Positions 8,512-16,404 of a stretch of DNA of 64,000 bases are shown here, one piece after another. Numbering within the stretch: the first letter of the stretch is position 1; each line of letters opens with the position of its first letter. The position numbers were made by a program, and so were the translations under genes. This DNA comes from a bacterium (GTDB taxonomy: Bacteria; Vulcanimicrobiota; Xenobia; Xenobiales; JADMJV01). The notes below the pieces were generated by a model, which was not told where the DNA came from, ran no database searches, and worked only from the letters and a program-made list of their open reading frames with translations. The stretch is from contig JAFEBA010000016.1 in the NCBI GenBank assembly GCA_018266105.1, positions 134,666 through 198,665 on the forward strand, written 5' to 3'.

Positions 8512-9509
8512 CCGGAAAAGAGCACCGTTCCGCTGGCCACGTCGCGTATCCAGAAGAGGAAGGGATGGTCCGCCACAAACGATTCAGGCAGGCTGCGCGA
8601 GACCACTGCGGTGGTCGCCGCCGAAGCGACCGTTCCGGTTTCGTCCACTTCCAGGTCGGCCTGCTGCACCAGCACATCGATGCGGGTGTTGCCGATATTG
8701 AATCCCGGCAAGGTAATCGGCTCAGGAATCGAGAGAGTTTTGGCCAGATTGTGGCGTGACTGCAGATGAAACTTGGGCAACGAGAGTTGCACCTGAGCGC
8801 GCTGCTGGGCTAAAACTCCCCACATCGTCTCGAGTGAGTCTGGGTTCAGCTTCTGACGCACGGCAGCCAGACCATCTTCTCTTACGGGTAAACAGCAGTC
8901 GAAAACAAGTTGGCCATCTCGATAGGGCAACTCCACCGTGGTGAATTCACTATCGTGGAAAAGCCCAAAGGTGTTGGACTGACTCATCATCTGCACTTCA
9001 CCTTTGGGGAAGAAGGCCTGGGAGTGGGTATTCTTGGGATCAAATGGGGATAGCCAGCTGGCCTTCAGATAGATCGCGCTCACCGCTGCCAGAGCCGTGC
9101 TCGAGGGGAGATCCTGGCGGCTGACCAGGGCCTGGATATGGCCGGCTGTTTCCCGTGAAACCCAATCGTTGATCTCGTTGCAAGCAGTGGGTTTGGTGAA
9201 ATCCAGGGAGCGAACCCCAGCCGGATAGTTGGCCGGGGCGGTCACGCCAGTTCCCAGGAAAACAGCCTGGGCGGATTGCCAGCCAATCGGCTGAACCGCC
9301 TCTTCTCTGGCTTGAAAGCCGCACATGCTGGTGAGCTGAGTGGCTCCACCATCATATAAGAGCTTGAGCGCACTGCGTGCGCTAAACGGGGAATAGACCA
9401 GCGAGCTTTCCTGCTCGGTGACCCTTTTGGTGCTATCCCAGGCGAAATCTCCCGGGCCGGCCGCCCAGGTGGCGGTCGCCAAGGCCAGCGCCGCGACCCA
9501 TTTGCGCAT
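8493..9509 (-). CDS. Secreted serpin (serine protease inhibitor)
   Basis: 338 aa with a signal peptide (cut after TWA). Serpin features: LVYSPFSARSAL near the N terminus (matching the family NxxxSPxSi motif), a central ISAIYLKASW-type strand, and the C-terminal signature FVADHPFLFWIRD. The reactive loop hinge reads DETGTVASAATTAVV at about 289-303: Gly at P15, Thr at P14 and small residues P12-P9, which is what inhibitory serpins need. The scissile bond falls near SRSL (304-307), so Arg or Ser is the likely P1, suggesting a trypsin- or chymotrypsin-like target. It probably protects the cell envelope from secreted proteases. Serpins are sporadic in bacteria. Confidence 0.88.
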   Translation of the reverse strand: MRKWVAALALATATWAAGPGDFAWDSTKRVTEQESSLVYSPFSARSALKLLYDGGATQLTSMCGFQAREEAVQPIGWQSAQAVFLGTGVTAPANYPAGVRSLDFTKPTACNEINDWVSRETAGHIQALVSRQDLPSSTALAAVSAIYLKASWLSPFDPKNTHSQAFFPKGEVQMMSQSNTFGLFHDSEFTTVELPYRDGQLVFDCCLPVREDGLAAVRQKLNPDSLETMWGVLAQQRAQVQLSLPKFHLQSRHNLAKTLSIPEPITLPGFNIGNTRIDVLVQQADLEVDETGTVASAATTAVVSRSLPESFVADHPFLFWIRDVASGTVLFSGQFCGN

Positions 9510-9604
9510 GCAGGCCTATTCTGCGACCAGGGGTGAGGCACCCGCCAAAAGTACACCTCGGTGTAACATGCATAGTTCTTGTTAGCGCTATTCTGAGGTT
9601 GTCA

Positions 9605-9752
9605 AGAACGAGGTTGAGCCGGGAAGCAGCCGGCGTCTGAGCTACCGAAGTTTTCCAGATTCGGCGCAGACGACCAGGAAACAAGGGTGACGTTTCCGCT
9701 TCTAATGGCCCTCCTGCCACCCAACAAAGCCCCGGAAGGGGCTTTTTCTTTT
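9605..9752 (+). ncRNA. Candidate structured RNA or 5' leader ending in an intrinsic terminator
   Basis: The 264-base gap between the serpin and the L,D-transpeptidase gene holds consecutive hairpins. GCCGG (9618-9622) pairs with CCGGC (9630-9634) around the loop GAAGCAG. CGTCTG (9634-9639) pairs with CAGACG (9667-9672) and encloses CCGAA (9645-9649) paired with TTCGG (9660-9664). GGAAAC (9677-9682) pairs with GTTTCC (9692-9697). A terminator follows at 9726-9752, 22 bases before the ATG at 9774. This layout suits a small RNA, or a riboswitch/attenuator controlling the cell-wall gene. It matches no RNA family I know; the GAAGCAGCC string recalls SRP RNA, but the tetraloop is missing. Confidence 0.4.
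9726..9752 (+). terminator. Intrinsic terminator before the L,D-transpeptidase gene
   Basis: The stem AAAGCCCC, loop GGAA and GGGGCTTT are followed by a T-rich tail (TTTTTCTTTTT). It sits upstream of a gene on the same strand rather than after one, so it either ends an unseen RNA or acts as an attenuator. Confidence 0.75.
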
Positions 9753-9773
9753 TGAGGGGAAAGTTCAAGCCCG

Positions 9774-10667
9774 ATGTTAAGGTTCATTTTTGCGTTGCTG
9801 CTGCTGACCGGCGCCGCCTGGGCTCAGGATGTCCGGCCGATGGCCGGCAAGCTGGTTTCTCACCGCACCATTCGTGGCGAGGACCTGGTCAAGGTGGCCC
9901 TTCAGTATCGCCTTGGGGTGGATCACCTGGCCTTTGCCAACGGTTTTCCCATCACCACTTTGGAAGTTGCAGAAGATACCCCCGTCTTTATTCCTGGTTG
10001 GCGGATCCTTCCGGCGAATCCGCCACGCAACGGGATCGTCATCAATCTGGCTGAGCGACTCCTCTATCTGTATCAAAATGGTCGATTCGTCAGGTATTAT
10101 CCGATTTCGATTGGGGATGAGTCCGCGGAAAACGGACGTTTTCAGACGCCCACCGGCAGTTATTCCATCATCGAGAAGATCAAGAATCCCACCTGGTATC
10201 CCCCCTCCTGGGCCAAGGACCGCACGCCGGTCGGACCCGGACCCAACAATCCGCTGGGAGAGCGCTGGATCGGCCTGTCCTTGCCCCGCACCGGCGTGCA
10301 TGGGACCAATGACCCCCTGAATATCGGAAACAGCGTCACTCATGGTTGCATGCGAACTCATCCAGCTCTTCTGCGCGAGCTCTACGACAGTGTCCAGGTC
10401 GGCTACGTGGCTCGGATCGAATACGAGACGGCCAAGGTCGGGCGCGGGCCCGACGGAGCGCTTTATATCGCCAACTATCCAGACGTGTACAAGAAGTCGC
10501 CCTCGGTCGAAGCTGCCCGGCGCTTGCTGAAACGTCTGAACCTGAAGCCGGCTCGGGACAATTTCGATGAACTGTTGAAGCTGCAGCTCGGCGTGCCGCT
10601 TAAGGTGAAGGGCACCGGCAGTGTCTTCTCCGAGTGGTCGGCCCTGTGTGGGGTGAGCGAGGAATGA
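9774..10667 (+). CDS. Secreted L,D-transpeptidase (YkuD) with N-terminal LysM-like domain
   Basis: 297 aa. Signal peptide residues 1-17, cut after AWA, leaving Gln at +1. Residues 28-75 look like a LysM peptidoglycan-binding domain (HRTIRGEDLVKVALQYRL, then a Pro-rich end). The YkuD catalytic domain follows, from NGIVINLAERLLYLY to about 225, with GVHGTN (His176) and THGCMR (His190, Cys192), the catalytic cysteine motif. It would make 3-3 cross-links in peptidoglycan or attach proteins to it in the periplasm. The C-terminal 60 residues are an extra helical region. The downstream gene begins inside its stop (ATGA), so the two are coupled. Confidence 0.9.
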   Translation: MLRFIFALLLLTGAAWAQDVRPMAGKLVSHRTIRGEDLVKVALQYRLGVDHLAFANGFPITTLEVAEDTPVFIPGWRILPANPPRNGIVINLAERLLYLYQNGRFVRYYPISIGDESAENGRFQTPTGSYSIIEKIKNPTWYPPSWAKDRTPVGPGPNNPLGERWIGLSLPRTGVHGTNDPLNIGNSVTHGCMRTHPALLRELYDSVQVGYVARIEYETAKVGRGPDGALYIANYPDVYKKSPSVEAARRLLKRLNLKPARDNFDELLKLQLGVPLKVKGTGSVFSEWSALCGVSEE

Positions 10668-11179
10668 TGAGGCGCTTTTTCTTCCTGCTTTGTTTGTTTG
10701 GTTGGGCATGGGCCCAGGCTCCCTACAGCCGCCAGGGCCTGTCGCTGAACCTGCCCCCGGAATGGACGGCTCAGGAATTAAGCAATGAGGATTCAACCCT
10801 GCTGGCGGTGCTTCATTCTCCCCGCCGATCGCTCGTTTTCGTGCGCCAGCACCCGGCCAACCCCGGCTCCAGGCTCGAGGATGTTTTCAATCAGCTCAAG
10901 TTCAACGTTGTGGTGAAGCTGGAAGGACGAGTGCTGGAGAAAGAGGCTTTGAAAATCGGCGGTATACCGGCTATGCGGGTGAAATACCAGGGCCGTTCCA
11001 GCACCGGCGCCATGAAGAATTTTACTCGCTACTTTTTCTTGAACGAGGGCCAGTTGGTCTATGTGCACTGTGTGAGCGCGGTTAAGGACTCACGCGAGGA
11101 TTCGGATTTTCGCTCGATCGCTGAGAGTGTTACCTACCATCGGCCAAATGATCCAGCCCCTGACGCTGAGCCGCATTGA
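10664..11179 (+). CDS. Small secreted protein, PsbP/DcrB-like
   Basis: 171 aa, overlapping the L,D-transpeptidase stop by four bases. Signal peptide to AWA, with Gln at +1. The mature protein has the rhythm of DcrB/PsbP/DUF1795 proteins: SLNLPPEWTAQ, a middle helix (DVFNQLKFNVVVKLEG), GGIPAMRVKYQG, then YFFLNEGQLVYVHCVS and a final helix SIAESV. Such proteins are periplasmic or lipoprotein accessory factors of unclear role. The coupling suggests work in the cell wall alongside the transpeptidase. Its 3' end overlaps the convergent trehalase gene by 50 bases. Confidence 0.65.
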   Translation: MMRRFFFLLCLFGWAWAQAPYSRQGLSLNLPPEWTAQELSNEDSTLLAVLHSPRRSLVFVRQHPANPGSRLEDVFNQLKFNVVVKLEGRVLEKEALKIGGIPAMRVKYQGRSSTGAMKNFTRYFFLNEGQLVYVHCVSAVKDSREDSDFRSIAESVTYHRPNDPAPDAEPH

Positions 11180-12896
11180 GGTAAGTCAGGCCCACCTGAT
11201 AGGAGGCATTCGACCATCCGAAGCCCTCCTTGGTAATGTAGTCGAAGTCCGCGCCCACATTGCCATACTCGGCGAAGACCTCGTGACTGGCGTTGAGCAC
11301 GTCATATTTTTCAGGAATGACCCCGTTGAAGTCGACTGCGTTGCGAGTGATCATGGCCAACCAGGCCTCTGCCCAGCCGGAAGGGTCCAGGTTGTAAAGA
11401 TGCAGTCCCTCCCACGCCATCATCTGGTGGGGTGCCCAGCCATAAGGATAGTCCCACTGGCGCGGCGGTCGGCTGGCGTTGAGGGTGCCCCGCGAGGCCA
11501 GGCTGGTGGCGGCCAGCCCTCCTCTGCAAAGCAGAGCGCGTGCGGCCTCGCTGACGGCTCTTTCGGCCTGCTGGGGGGTGGCCAGTCCAGCCCAGAGGGG
11601 CCAGAGACCTGTGGCGGATTCATACCCGGTGCGCTCCCCGCGGGCTATGTCGTAATCGAAGAACTGACCCTGCCGCTCATCCCAGCAATGCTGGTTGACG
11701 AGAATCTGTCGCTGGTGAGCCCGGGCCCGCCATACCTGGCTGCCAGGAAAGCCTTGCAGGCCGCCGGCGCAATGCCGGTCGAGGAGCTCGGCCAGGTCAA
11801 TTTCATAAGCGTAGAGCAGCGAATTGAGGTCGACCGTGCACAGGTCGGCGGCCCGCTCTTCCAGGCGGTAGCTGGTGTCGTGACCTGATTCGCGCACGCT
11901 TCGGTCGTGAGTGAAATAGAGGTCGAGTTTGGGGTTGTCGACCTGGCGCCGTAAATACTTCTGCTCGTAGCCGGGCGGATAGTCAGAGAATAAAGCGGCG
12001 TAGTGGCCTGGCTCGGTTTCGGGCGGCATGCCGATGCCCTGGCCATAGTAGCGCGACAGGCCAGACTGAGTCAGGCGCGGTTCTTGAGTCCAGACATGGG
12101 CATATTCGTGCATGGCCGTGCGTAACACGTCTTCAATCCAGGGTTGGGGTTGGACGCTTTGCTTCAGGATGGCTTTCAAAAAGCGGGTCAGGAATGGCGG
12201 TTGGGAACGAGTCAGGTAGTAGCTCCGATTGGCGTTGAGCACCTTGCCGTAGAATCGAATCTGGTAGACCTGGTGATCCAGCATGGCTTTGGCCAGCTCG
12301 GAAAAACCATCCTGAAGCAGGCCCAGTCCGATGAAATAGCTGTCCCAGCCATACATTTCGTTGAAGCGCCCACCCGGCACCACATAGGGCAGCGGGCTAC
12401 CGTCACTCATGGCCAGAGCCAGCAGGCCTGGTTTGTGGTTCAGCTCCAGCACGTATTCAGGTGTGATCTGCGCCGGCAGCTTGATCAGCTCCAGATCACC
12501 TGGGTATTGAGCGTAGTATTCAAACGCCTGCGAGTCTTTTTCGGGCACATACAGCCGGGGTCGGGAGGGCATCTTCTCGTCCAGCAGCACCTTGGGTAGC
12601 AGATCGAAATCGATACGCCGTGTCAGACCGGCCCAGCATCGGTTCTTGATGGCTTCCGAAATTCGCTGAGTGGGGGGCTGATGCAGGCGCTCGGGATCCA
12701 GGCTGATCTCGGTCAGGCCCTGCTCTTTGGCCAGAGCCAGCTCCTGCAGCAAATTGGCCAGTGCGTAGGTTCCCCGCACCTCATGACCGTCCAGGTTGTA
12801 ACAGCGAGGCCCGCGATCGTGAACGGTGATGCGTTTATCTCCATCCGTGTCTTCCTGAGCGAGCAGGGCTTGAAAATGGGTCTCGACGTGGATCAC
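11130..12896 (-). CDS. GH37 alpha,alpha-trehalase of the fungal neutral-trehalase type, with EF-hand-like loop
   Basis: 588 aa, GTG start. Both trehalase signatures are present: PGGRFNEMYGWDSY (174-187) and QWDYPYGWAP (480-489). The late segment EYGNVGADFDY...EGFGWSNASY and the KPGLLALAM...PYVVPGGRF wording match fungal neutral trehalases (Nth1 type) better than bacterial TreA/TreF as I remember them. Near the N terminus DTDGDKRITVHD (16-27) has the 1-3-5-9-12 pattern of a calcium EF-hand loop, as in the Nth1 calcium-binding domain. No signal peptide is seen, so it is cytosolic and hydrolyses trehalose to two glucoses. It starts four bases inside the MFS gene, so trehalose uptake and use are probably joined. 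Confidence 0.88.
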   Translation of the reverse strand: MIHVETHFQALLAQEDTDGDKRITVHDRGPRCYNLDGHEVRGTYALANLLQELALAKEQGLTEISLDPERLHQPPTQRISEAIKNRCWAGLTRRIDFDLLPKVLLDEKMPSRPRLYVPEKDSQAFEYYAQYPGDLELIKLPAQITPEYVLELNHKPGLLALAMSDGSPLPYVVPGGRFNEMYGWDSYFIGLGLLQDGFSELAKAMLDHQVYQIRFYGKVLNANRSYYLTRSQPPFLTRFLKAILKQSVQPQPWIEDVLRTAMHEYAHVWTQEPRLTQSGLSRYYGQGIGMPPETEPGHYAALFSDYPPGYEQKYLRRQVDNPKLDLYFTHDRSVRESGHDTSYRLEERAADLCTVDLNSLLYAYEIDLAELLDRHCAGGLQGFPGSQVWRARAHQRQILVNQHCWDERQGQFFDYDIARGERTGYESATGLWPLWAGLATPQQAERAVSEAARALLCRGGLAATSLASRGTLNASRPPRQWDYPYGWAPHQMMAWEGLHLYNLDPSGWAEAWLAMITRNAVDFNGVIPEKYDVLNASHEVFAEYGNVGADFDYITKEGFGWSNASYQVGLTYLNAAQRQGLDHLADGR

Positions 12897-14065
12897 TTCT
12901 TCTCCAATTTGTGAAAGAGAATCAACAGCACGGCCAGGGCGCTGATGGGGAGGAGCGGAAAGTGGAAAGCGGTGTGGGTCGTGTAATGCTGGGAGATGGC
13001 CCCCAGAATTTGGGAGCCAATCGTGCCGCCCAGCGCCGAGGCCACGATGATCAGTCCGGTCATGGAGCTGTGCAGCGACTTATCCAGGCTGCTGAGCATC
13101 ATCGAGTTGAGGGTGGGGTAGATGGGGCCGATGAAGAAACCGACCAGCACCAGCAGGTAACCTCCGGCTGGCCAGGGACCGTGGGCGGTGGTCATCAACA
13201 CCGCCGACAGAAGAGCGAAGGCGCAGGCCAGATAAACCAGCTGCAAAGTAAACGCCGAAATGCGCCGGACCAGGTAGCCGAACAGAAAGCGGGACAGGGC
13301 CAGGGAGCCAAAATAGAGGCTCAGCATGAGGGCCGCCCGCTCGGGCGTCAGGGCCAGTACATCCTTATTGAAGGAAGGCAGCCAGGTGCCGATGCTCTGC
13401 TCGATCATGACGTAGACACCGGCGCAAAGCAAGAACACCAGAGTCTGGGGCCGTTTCAGCAAGGCTTTGACTTCCCCGAGTCCCCCCTTCCTGGTCTCTC
13501 CGGGCGCCTCGCTCTCGGTCTTGAGCGGGGTGACCGTCCAGATTAGGAAGGCGATCAGGGCCAGGCTGGCCACAAACCAGTAGGTATTGATCCAGTTGCC
13601 CGACTCGATCATGCGGGCAAAGACCACGGGTGCAACCAGGGCCCCGATCTGATAAATGCCCTCCAGCCGGTTCATGGCGCTGGCGTGTTGAGCCGGGGTC
13701 TGGGCAAACAGTCCCACGGTAGCGTAGACGGAGACTTTGACCAGCGCAAAGCTTGCTCCGCATAGCACAAACAAGATGGGAACGGTCCAAAATTGTTGCA
13801 CTCCGGCCAGCAAGGCGCATGCGACCAGTACCGCCAGCAAGCCGCCCATCATGACCCGCCGGTAGCCCAATTTGGGAACCTGCGAGGCCAGGATGAGCGA
13901 GGTGGCGGCGATGGTCAGGTCCTTACAGCCTTCCAGCGTGCCGCCCACCGTCTTGGCGATGTGCCACTCACTGATCGAGCGCTCAACCACGATGCCCACG
14001 CTATTGAGCACGGTGGCAAAGACGATCAAGTTGAGGGCCAGACCCAGCTGAAGTCGCCAATTCAC
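12893..14065 (-). CDS. Major facilitator superfamily transporter, probable sugar permease
   Basis: 390 aa, GTG start, about 12 hydrophobic segments in two sets of six separated by a charged loop near residues 180-205 (TESEAPGETRKGG). The loop after helix 2 (VPKLGYRRVMMGG) corresponds to the MFS GxxxDRxGRR region in degenerate form; overall it resembles FucP-type sugar:proton symporters. It is the upstream gene of the trehalase and overlaps it by four bases (GTGA), so trehalose or a related disaccharide is the most likely substrate. That assignment rests on context, not on sequence. Confidence 0.75.
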   Translation of the reverse strand: MNWRLQLGLALNLIVFATVLNSVGIVVERSISEWHIAKTVGGTLEGCKDLTIAATSLILASQVPKLGYRRVMMGGLLAVLVACALLAGVQQFWTVPILFVLCGASFALVKVSVYATVGLFAQTPAQHASAMNRLEGIYQIGALVAPVVFARMIESGNWINTYWFVASLALIAFLIWTVTPLKTESEAPGETRKGGLGEVKALLKRPQTLVFLLCAGVYVMIEQSIGTWLPSFNKDVLALTPERAALMLSLYFGSLALSRFLFGYLVRRISAFTLQLVYLACAFALLSAVLMTTAHGPWPAGGYLLVLVGFFIGPIYPTLNSMMLSSLDKSLHSSMTGLIIVASALGGTIGSQILGAISQHYTTHTAFHFPLLPISALAVLLILFHKLEKK

Positions 14066-14123
14066 GCGCTCTGGTTCGGGTGCGGCGGCTTAACCTCCTC
14101 GAATTCAAGCCGATAGCTTGAGT

Positions 14124-14315
14124 ATGGCGACTTTGGTCTTCCTCTGGCTCTCCAGTCAACTCTTTCAAGATGCGCTTCAAGTCACGGTGGAGCCCGCGCC
14201 GCTGGTGTTGCGGCCTGAGGTTGTGCTAAGCAGCGGCAGCTGGCCGCGCGATCCGGAAAGCGCTTTCCTGCTCACCGTTCAGGGTCAGACCAGGACACTG
14301 AGCGTGGTCCCTTGA
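14124..14315 (+). CDS. Small exported protein at the head of the usher-like locus
   Basis: 63 aa from the ATG at 14124; an in-frame TTG at 14118 is the alternative. The N terminus is hydrophobic (MATLVFLWLSSQLF), like a short signal sequence or anchor. The rest is beta-rich: ALQVTVEPAPLVLRPEVVL, then FLLTVQGQTRTLSVV. Its stop overlaps the TTG start of the first subunit gene (TTGA), so it belongs to that operon. The phrase ALQVT...VLRP also occurs after the signal peptide of the glutaminyl cyclase at the other end of the locus. No family recognised. Confidence 0.55.
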   Translation: MATLVFLWLSSQLFQDALQVTVEPAPLVLRPEVVLSSGSWPRDPESAFLLTVQGQTRTLSVVP

Positions 14316-14845
14316 GATCCCTGCTGCTGTTGCTGCTGCTGAGCGGCCAGGTCTGGTCTCAGACGAGCCTGGAGGAGAACCTTTCTCTGAATCTGGAGGG
14401 CCAGTATGAGGTTCGGCGAGTCCAGGCGGGTGGGGATTTTGCGCCCATCCGACTCTCGAATGGCGGGCAGCAGCACGTGACCCTGGTCTGGCAGTCCGCC
14501 CCCATCTTTCAGGTGGTGTGTACGAATGGGCTGGGCTGGAGCGTAACCCTGCGCGCCCCGGCTCATCTACAAGGTCCGGGCGGAGCCAGTCTACCCTTGG
14601 ACTACGAGTATGGTTCAGGTCGCGTCTCCACTCTAGCGGGGAGCGATCCGGTGGAGACCCAGGATTCGCATTTGAGCGGTGATTTGAGCATGGGCGCCAA
14701 GACGGTCTCGGTGGCTGCCGATCATCGCGGCGGATATCGTTACCAGATCGGCAATTTCTTTGTCCCGACCTTGGGTGCGCAGATGCCGGCGGGCCGCTAC
14801 GGAGGGGAAGGACTGCTGGTCACCACATTCTCCAATACTCCCTGA
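14312..14845 (+). CDS. Secreted beta-rich subunit 1, pilin/WxL-like
   Basis: 177 aa, TTG start sharing TTGA with the preceding stop. Signal peptide LLLLLLLSGQVWS, then Gln at the predicted mature N terminus (QTSLEENLSLNLEG). The mature 160 residues alternate in beta fashion with one Cys in VVCTNGLGW and end GGEGLLVTTFSNTP. It is a paralogue of the next gene, sharing ENLSxNLxG, the exact 9-mer VVCTNGLGW and the F-x-NTP end. The final strand resembles the last strand of pilins and SCPU-type subunits; NGLGW-x-x-x-L resembles a WxL motif. I infer a surface or fibre subunit handled by the DUF916-like and usher-like genes downstream. Confidence 0.6.
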   Translation: MRSLLLLLLLSGQVWSQTSLEENLSLNLEGQYEVRRVQAGGDFAPIRLSNGGQQHVTLVWQSAPIFQVVCTNGLGWSVTLRAPAHLQGPGGASLPLDYEYGSGRVSTLAGSDPVETQDSHLSGDLSMGAKTVSVAADHRGGYRYQIGNFFVPTLGAQMPAGRYGGEGLLVTTFSNTP

Positions 14846-14962
14846 CCTGGTAGGGAAATACTATTAAGTTTTCAGGCTATAGTGCGAATAGGCGGTCGAC
14901 GTCTTTGGATGGAGATGTTACAAAAGTGTGACAGAAGTTCCAAACCCTGGAGGCAAACCAAA

Positions 14963-15526
14963 ATGAAGTTGACTCGCACTCTCTCCGCCATCGGACTGCT
15001 GGCCATGCTGGCCGCCCCATCTTACGCTCAAACCAACTTCACCGAGAATCTCTCCGTGAACCTCAATGGCAGTTTCTCGGTCACTCGGCCGGCTGGAGCC
15101 ACTCCTGCCTTCAACGCCATCAGCCTGACCGGTGCCGACCAATCCAACGTAGCTCTCAACTTCTCCACAGCCGCCCCCCTTTATAACGTGGTCTGCACCA
15201 ACGGCCTGGGCTGGAATGCCCAGCTGAGTTTGCCGAACGGCCGACTGTCCACCACCGCCGGAGCGAACCTGCCCATCACCTACCGAGGCGGCACCGGCGT
15301 CATTACCCCGGTCGGAGCCAGCACTGCCATCAACGCTGGCGCTGACATCACCTCTCCAACCGGCTCTCTGTCGGCCGGAACTCTGAAGACGGTGAGCGCT
15401 CCTACCACAGCTCTGGGCAGCTGGGGCTACCGATTAGGCGGCTTCCAGGCCACCAGCATTCCGGCCAACCAGGCTCCCGGCGCCTATACGGGTACGCTCA
15501 CGGTGACCTTCGGCAACACCCCCTGA
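14963..15526 (+). CDS. Secreted beta-rich subunit 2, pilin/WxL-like, likely major subunit
   Basis: 187 aa from the ATG at 14963 with a GGAGG nine bases upstream. Signal peptide ends PSYA, then QTNFTENLSVNLNG, so Gln is again first in the mature chain. The body is rich in Ala, Thr, Gly and Ser, typical of a shed or polymeric beta protein, with VVCTNGLGW in the middle and GAYTGTLTVTFGNTP at the end. It has its own 117-base upstream gap and strong ribosome site, unlike its coupled neighbours, suggesting higher expression. The stop overlaps the next start by one base (TGATG). The fold and export route are inferred from composition and operon context. Confidence 0.65.
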   Translation: MKLTRTLSAIGLLAMLAAPSYAQTNFTENLSVNLNGSFSVTRPAGATPAFNAISLTGADQSNVALNFSTAAPLYNVVCTNGLGWNAQLSLPNGRLSTTAGANLPITYRGGTGVITPVGASTAINAGADITSPTGSLSAGTLKTVSAPTTALGSWGYRLGGFQATSIPANQAPGAYTGTLTVTFGNTP

Positions 15527-16404
15527 TGTGGCGACGATTGTGGCTGGGTCTGGCTCTGGCTGGCCTGCTTTTGATCCAGACGGCCCGGGCTGAAGAAGGC
15601 CTGGGCCTTTTGCTTTTGGAGCTGGCAGAGGGCAAGCGCGCTCGGGTGTTGAGCAGCGGCTTCTTCGAATACAGTCTGCAGCCGGGTGGGCAGGCCGAGG
15701 GTACCATTGAAGTGATCAATGTAGGCGAGAACCCCACCCGCGTCAGCACCTACCCCGGCGACTGCGCCAACAATAGCGACGGCAACCTCATCGGTCCGCT
15801 GCTGGGCGAGGCCAATCGAGAGGTGGGACTTTGGATGAGCAGCCCGCAGACCCAGATCGAGCTGGGGCCACGCGAGCGCAAGCGCATTCAAGTCAAGATT
15901 CAGGTGCCTCCCTCGACCCCCGCGGGTGACTACTTCGGCTACTATTTCCTTCAGCCAGACGAGCCGGAGGCGGAGAACCCCCGCGCCGGCGCTGGCGAAT
16001 TGGGTGCAGCCATCAAAGTGCGCTCCCGCCTGGGGGTCATTTTCGTGATGCACGTGTCGCCTTCGACCGCCGACCAGCGGTCTTTCAAGTTTGGCGAGAG
16101 CCTGCGCAAGTTTAAGCAAGATGGACAGGTCTATCTGGAGGTGCCGGTGAGTAACGCCGGCAATCTATTCCTCAAGCCCCTGTTCAGTTGGGTACTGCGC
16201 GACGCTCAGGGTCAGGAAGTGGCTCGTCAGGACGCCCAGCCCATCGGGCATCTGCTGCCCGGCCATCCACTCGCCCTGCACATCGCACCCGCGGCTCAGC
16301 GTCGAATTCTGGCTCGAGGGCGTTATCGCCTGGAGGCCCGTTGCTCCGATTCTCGTTTTCCTGAGGTCAACGCCCAGCAGGCCTATGAAGTTTCGCTGCC
16401 TTAG
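15526..16404 (+). CDS. Periplasmic Ig-fold protein, DUF916/DUF3324-like (chaperone or WxL-interacting type)
   Basis: 292 aa, signal peptide ending ARA. The first half has the DUF916 rhythm: GFFEYSLQPGGQAEGTIEV, then a Cys/Asn loop (CANNSDGNLIGP), then LGPRERKRIQVKIQVPP, TPAGDYFGYYF. The second half (from about residue 160) reads like DUF3324: VRSRLGVIFVMHVS, VPVSNAGNLFLKP, then LARGRYRLEARC. In Gram-positive bacteria this pair forms the WxL-interacting protein; Ig-fold proteins with VSNAGN-like strands also serve as PapD-type chaperones. Here it lies between two subunit genes and an usher-like barrel, so a periplasmic chaperone or adaptor role is likely. Overlap with the next gene is 20 bases. 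Confidence 0.65.
   Translation: MWRRLWLGLALAGLLLIQTARAEEGLGLLLLELAEGKRARVLSSGFFEYSLQPGGQAEGTIEVINVGENPTRVSTYPGDCANNSDGNLIGPLLGEANREVGLWMSSPQTQIELGPRERKRIQVKIQVPPSTPAGDYFGYYFLQPDEPEAENPRAGAGELGAAIKVRSRLGVIFVMHVSPSTADQRSFKFGESLRKFKQDGQVYLEVPVSNAGNLFLKPLFSWVLRDAQGQEVARQDAQPIGHLLPGHPLALHIAPAAQRRILARGRYRLEARCSDSRFPEVNAQQAYEVSLP

Noticed and set aside
9605..9752. Signal recognition particle RNA
   Set aside because: GAAGCAGCC resembles the SRP helix 8 strand, but the GGAA tetraloop with its closing stem and symmetric loop is absent.
14846..14962. Clear promoter for subunit 2
   Set aside because: A TATAGT at 14878-14883 is present but no acceptable -35 is seen at 16-18 bases, so it is not listed as a feature.
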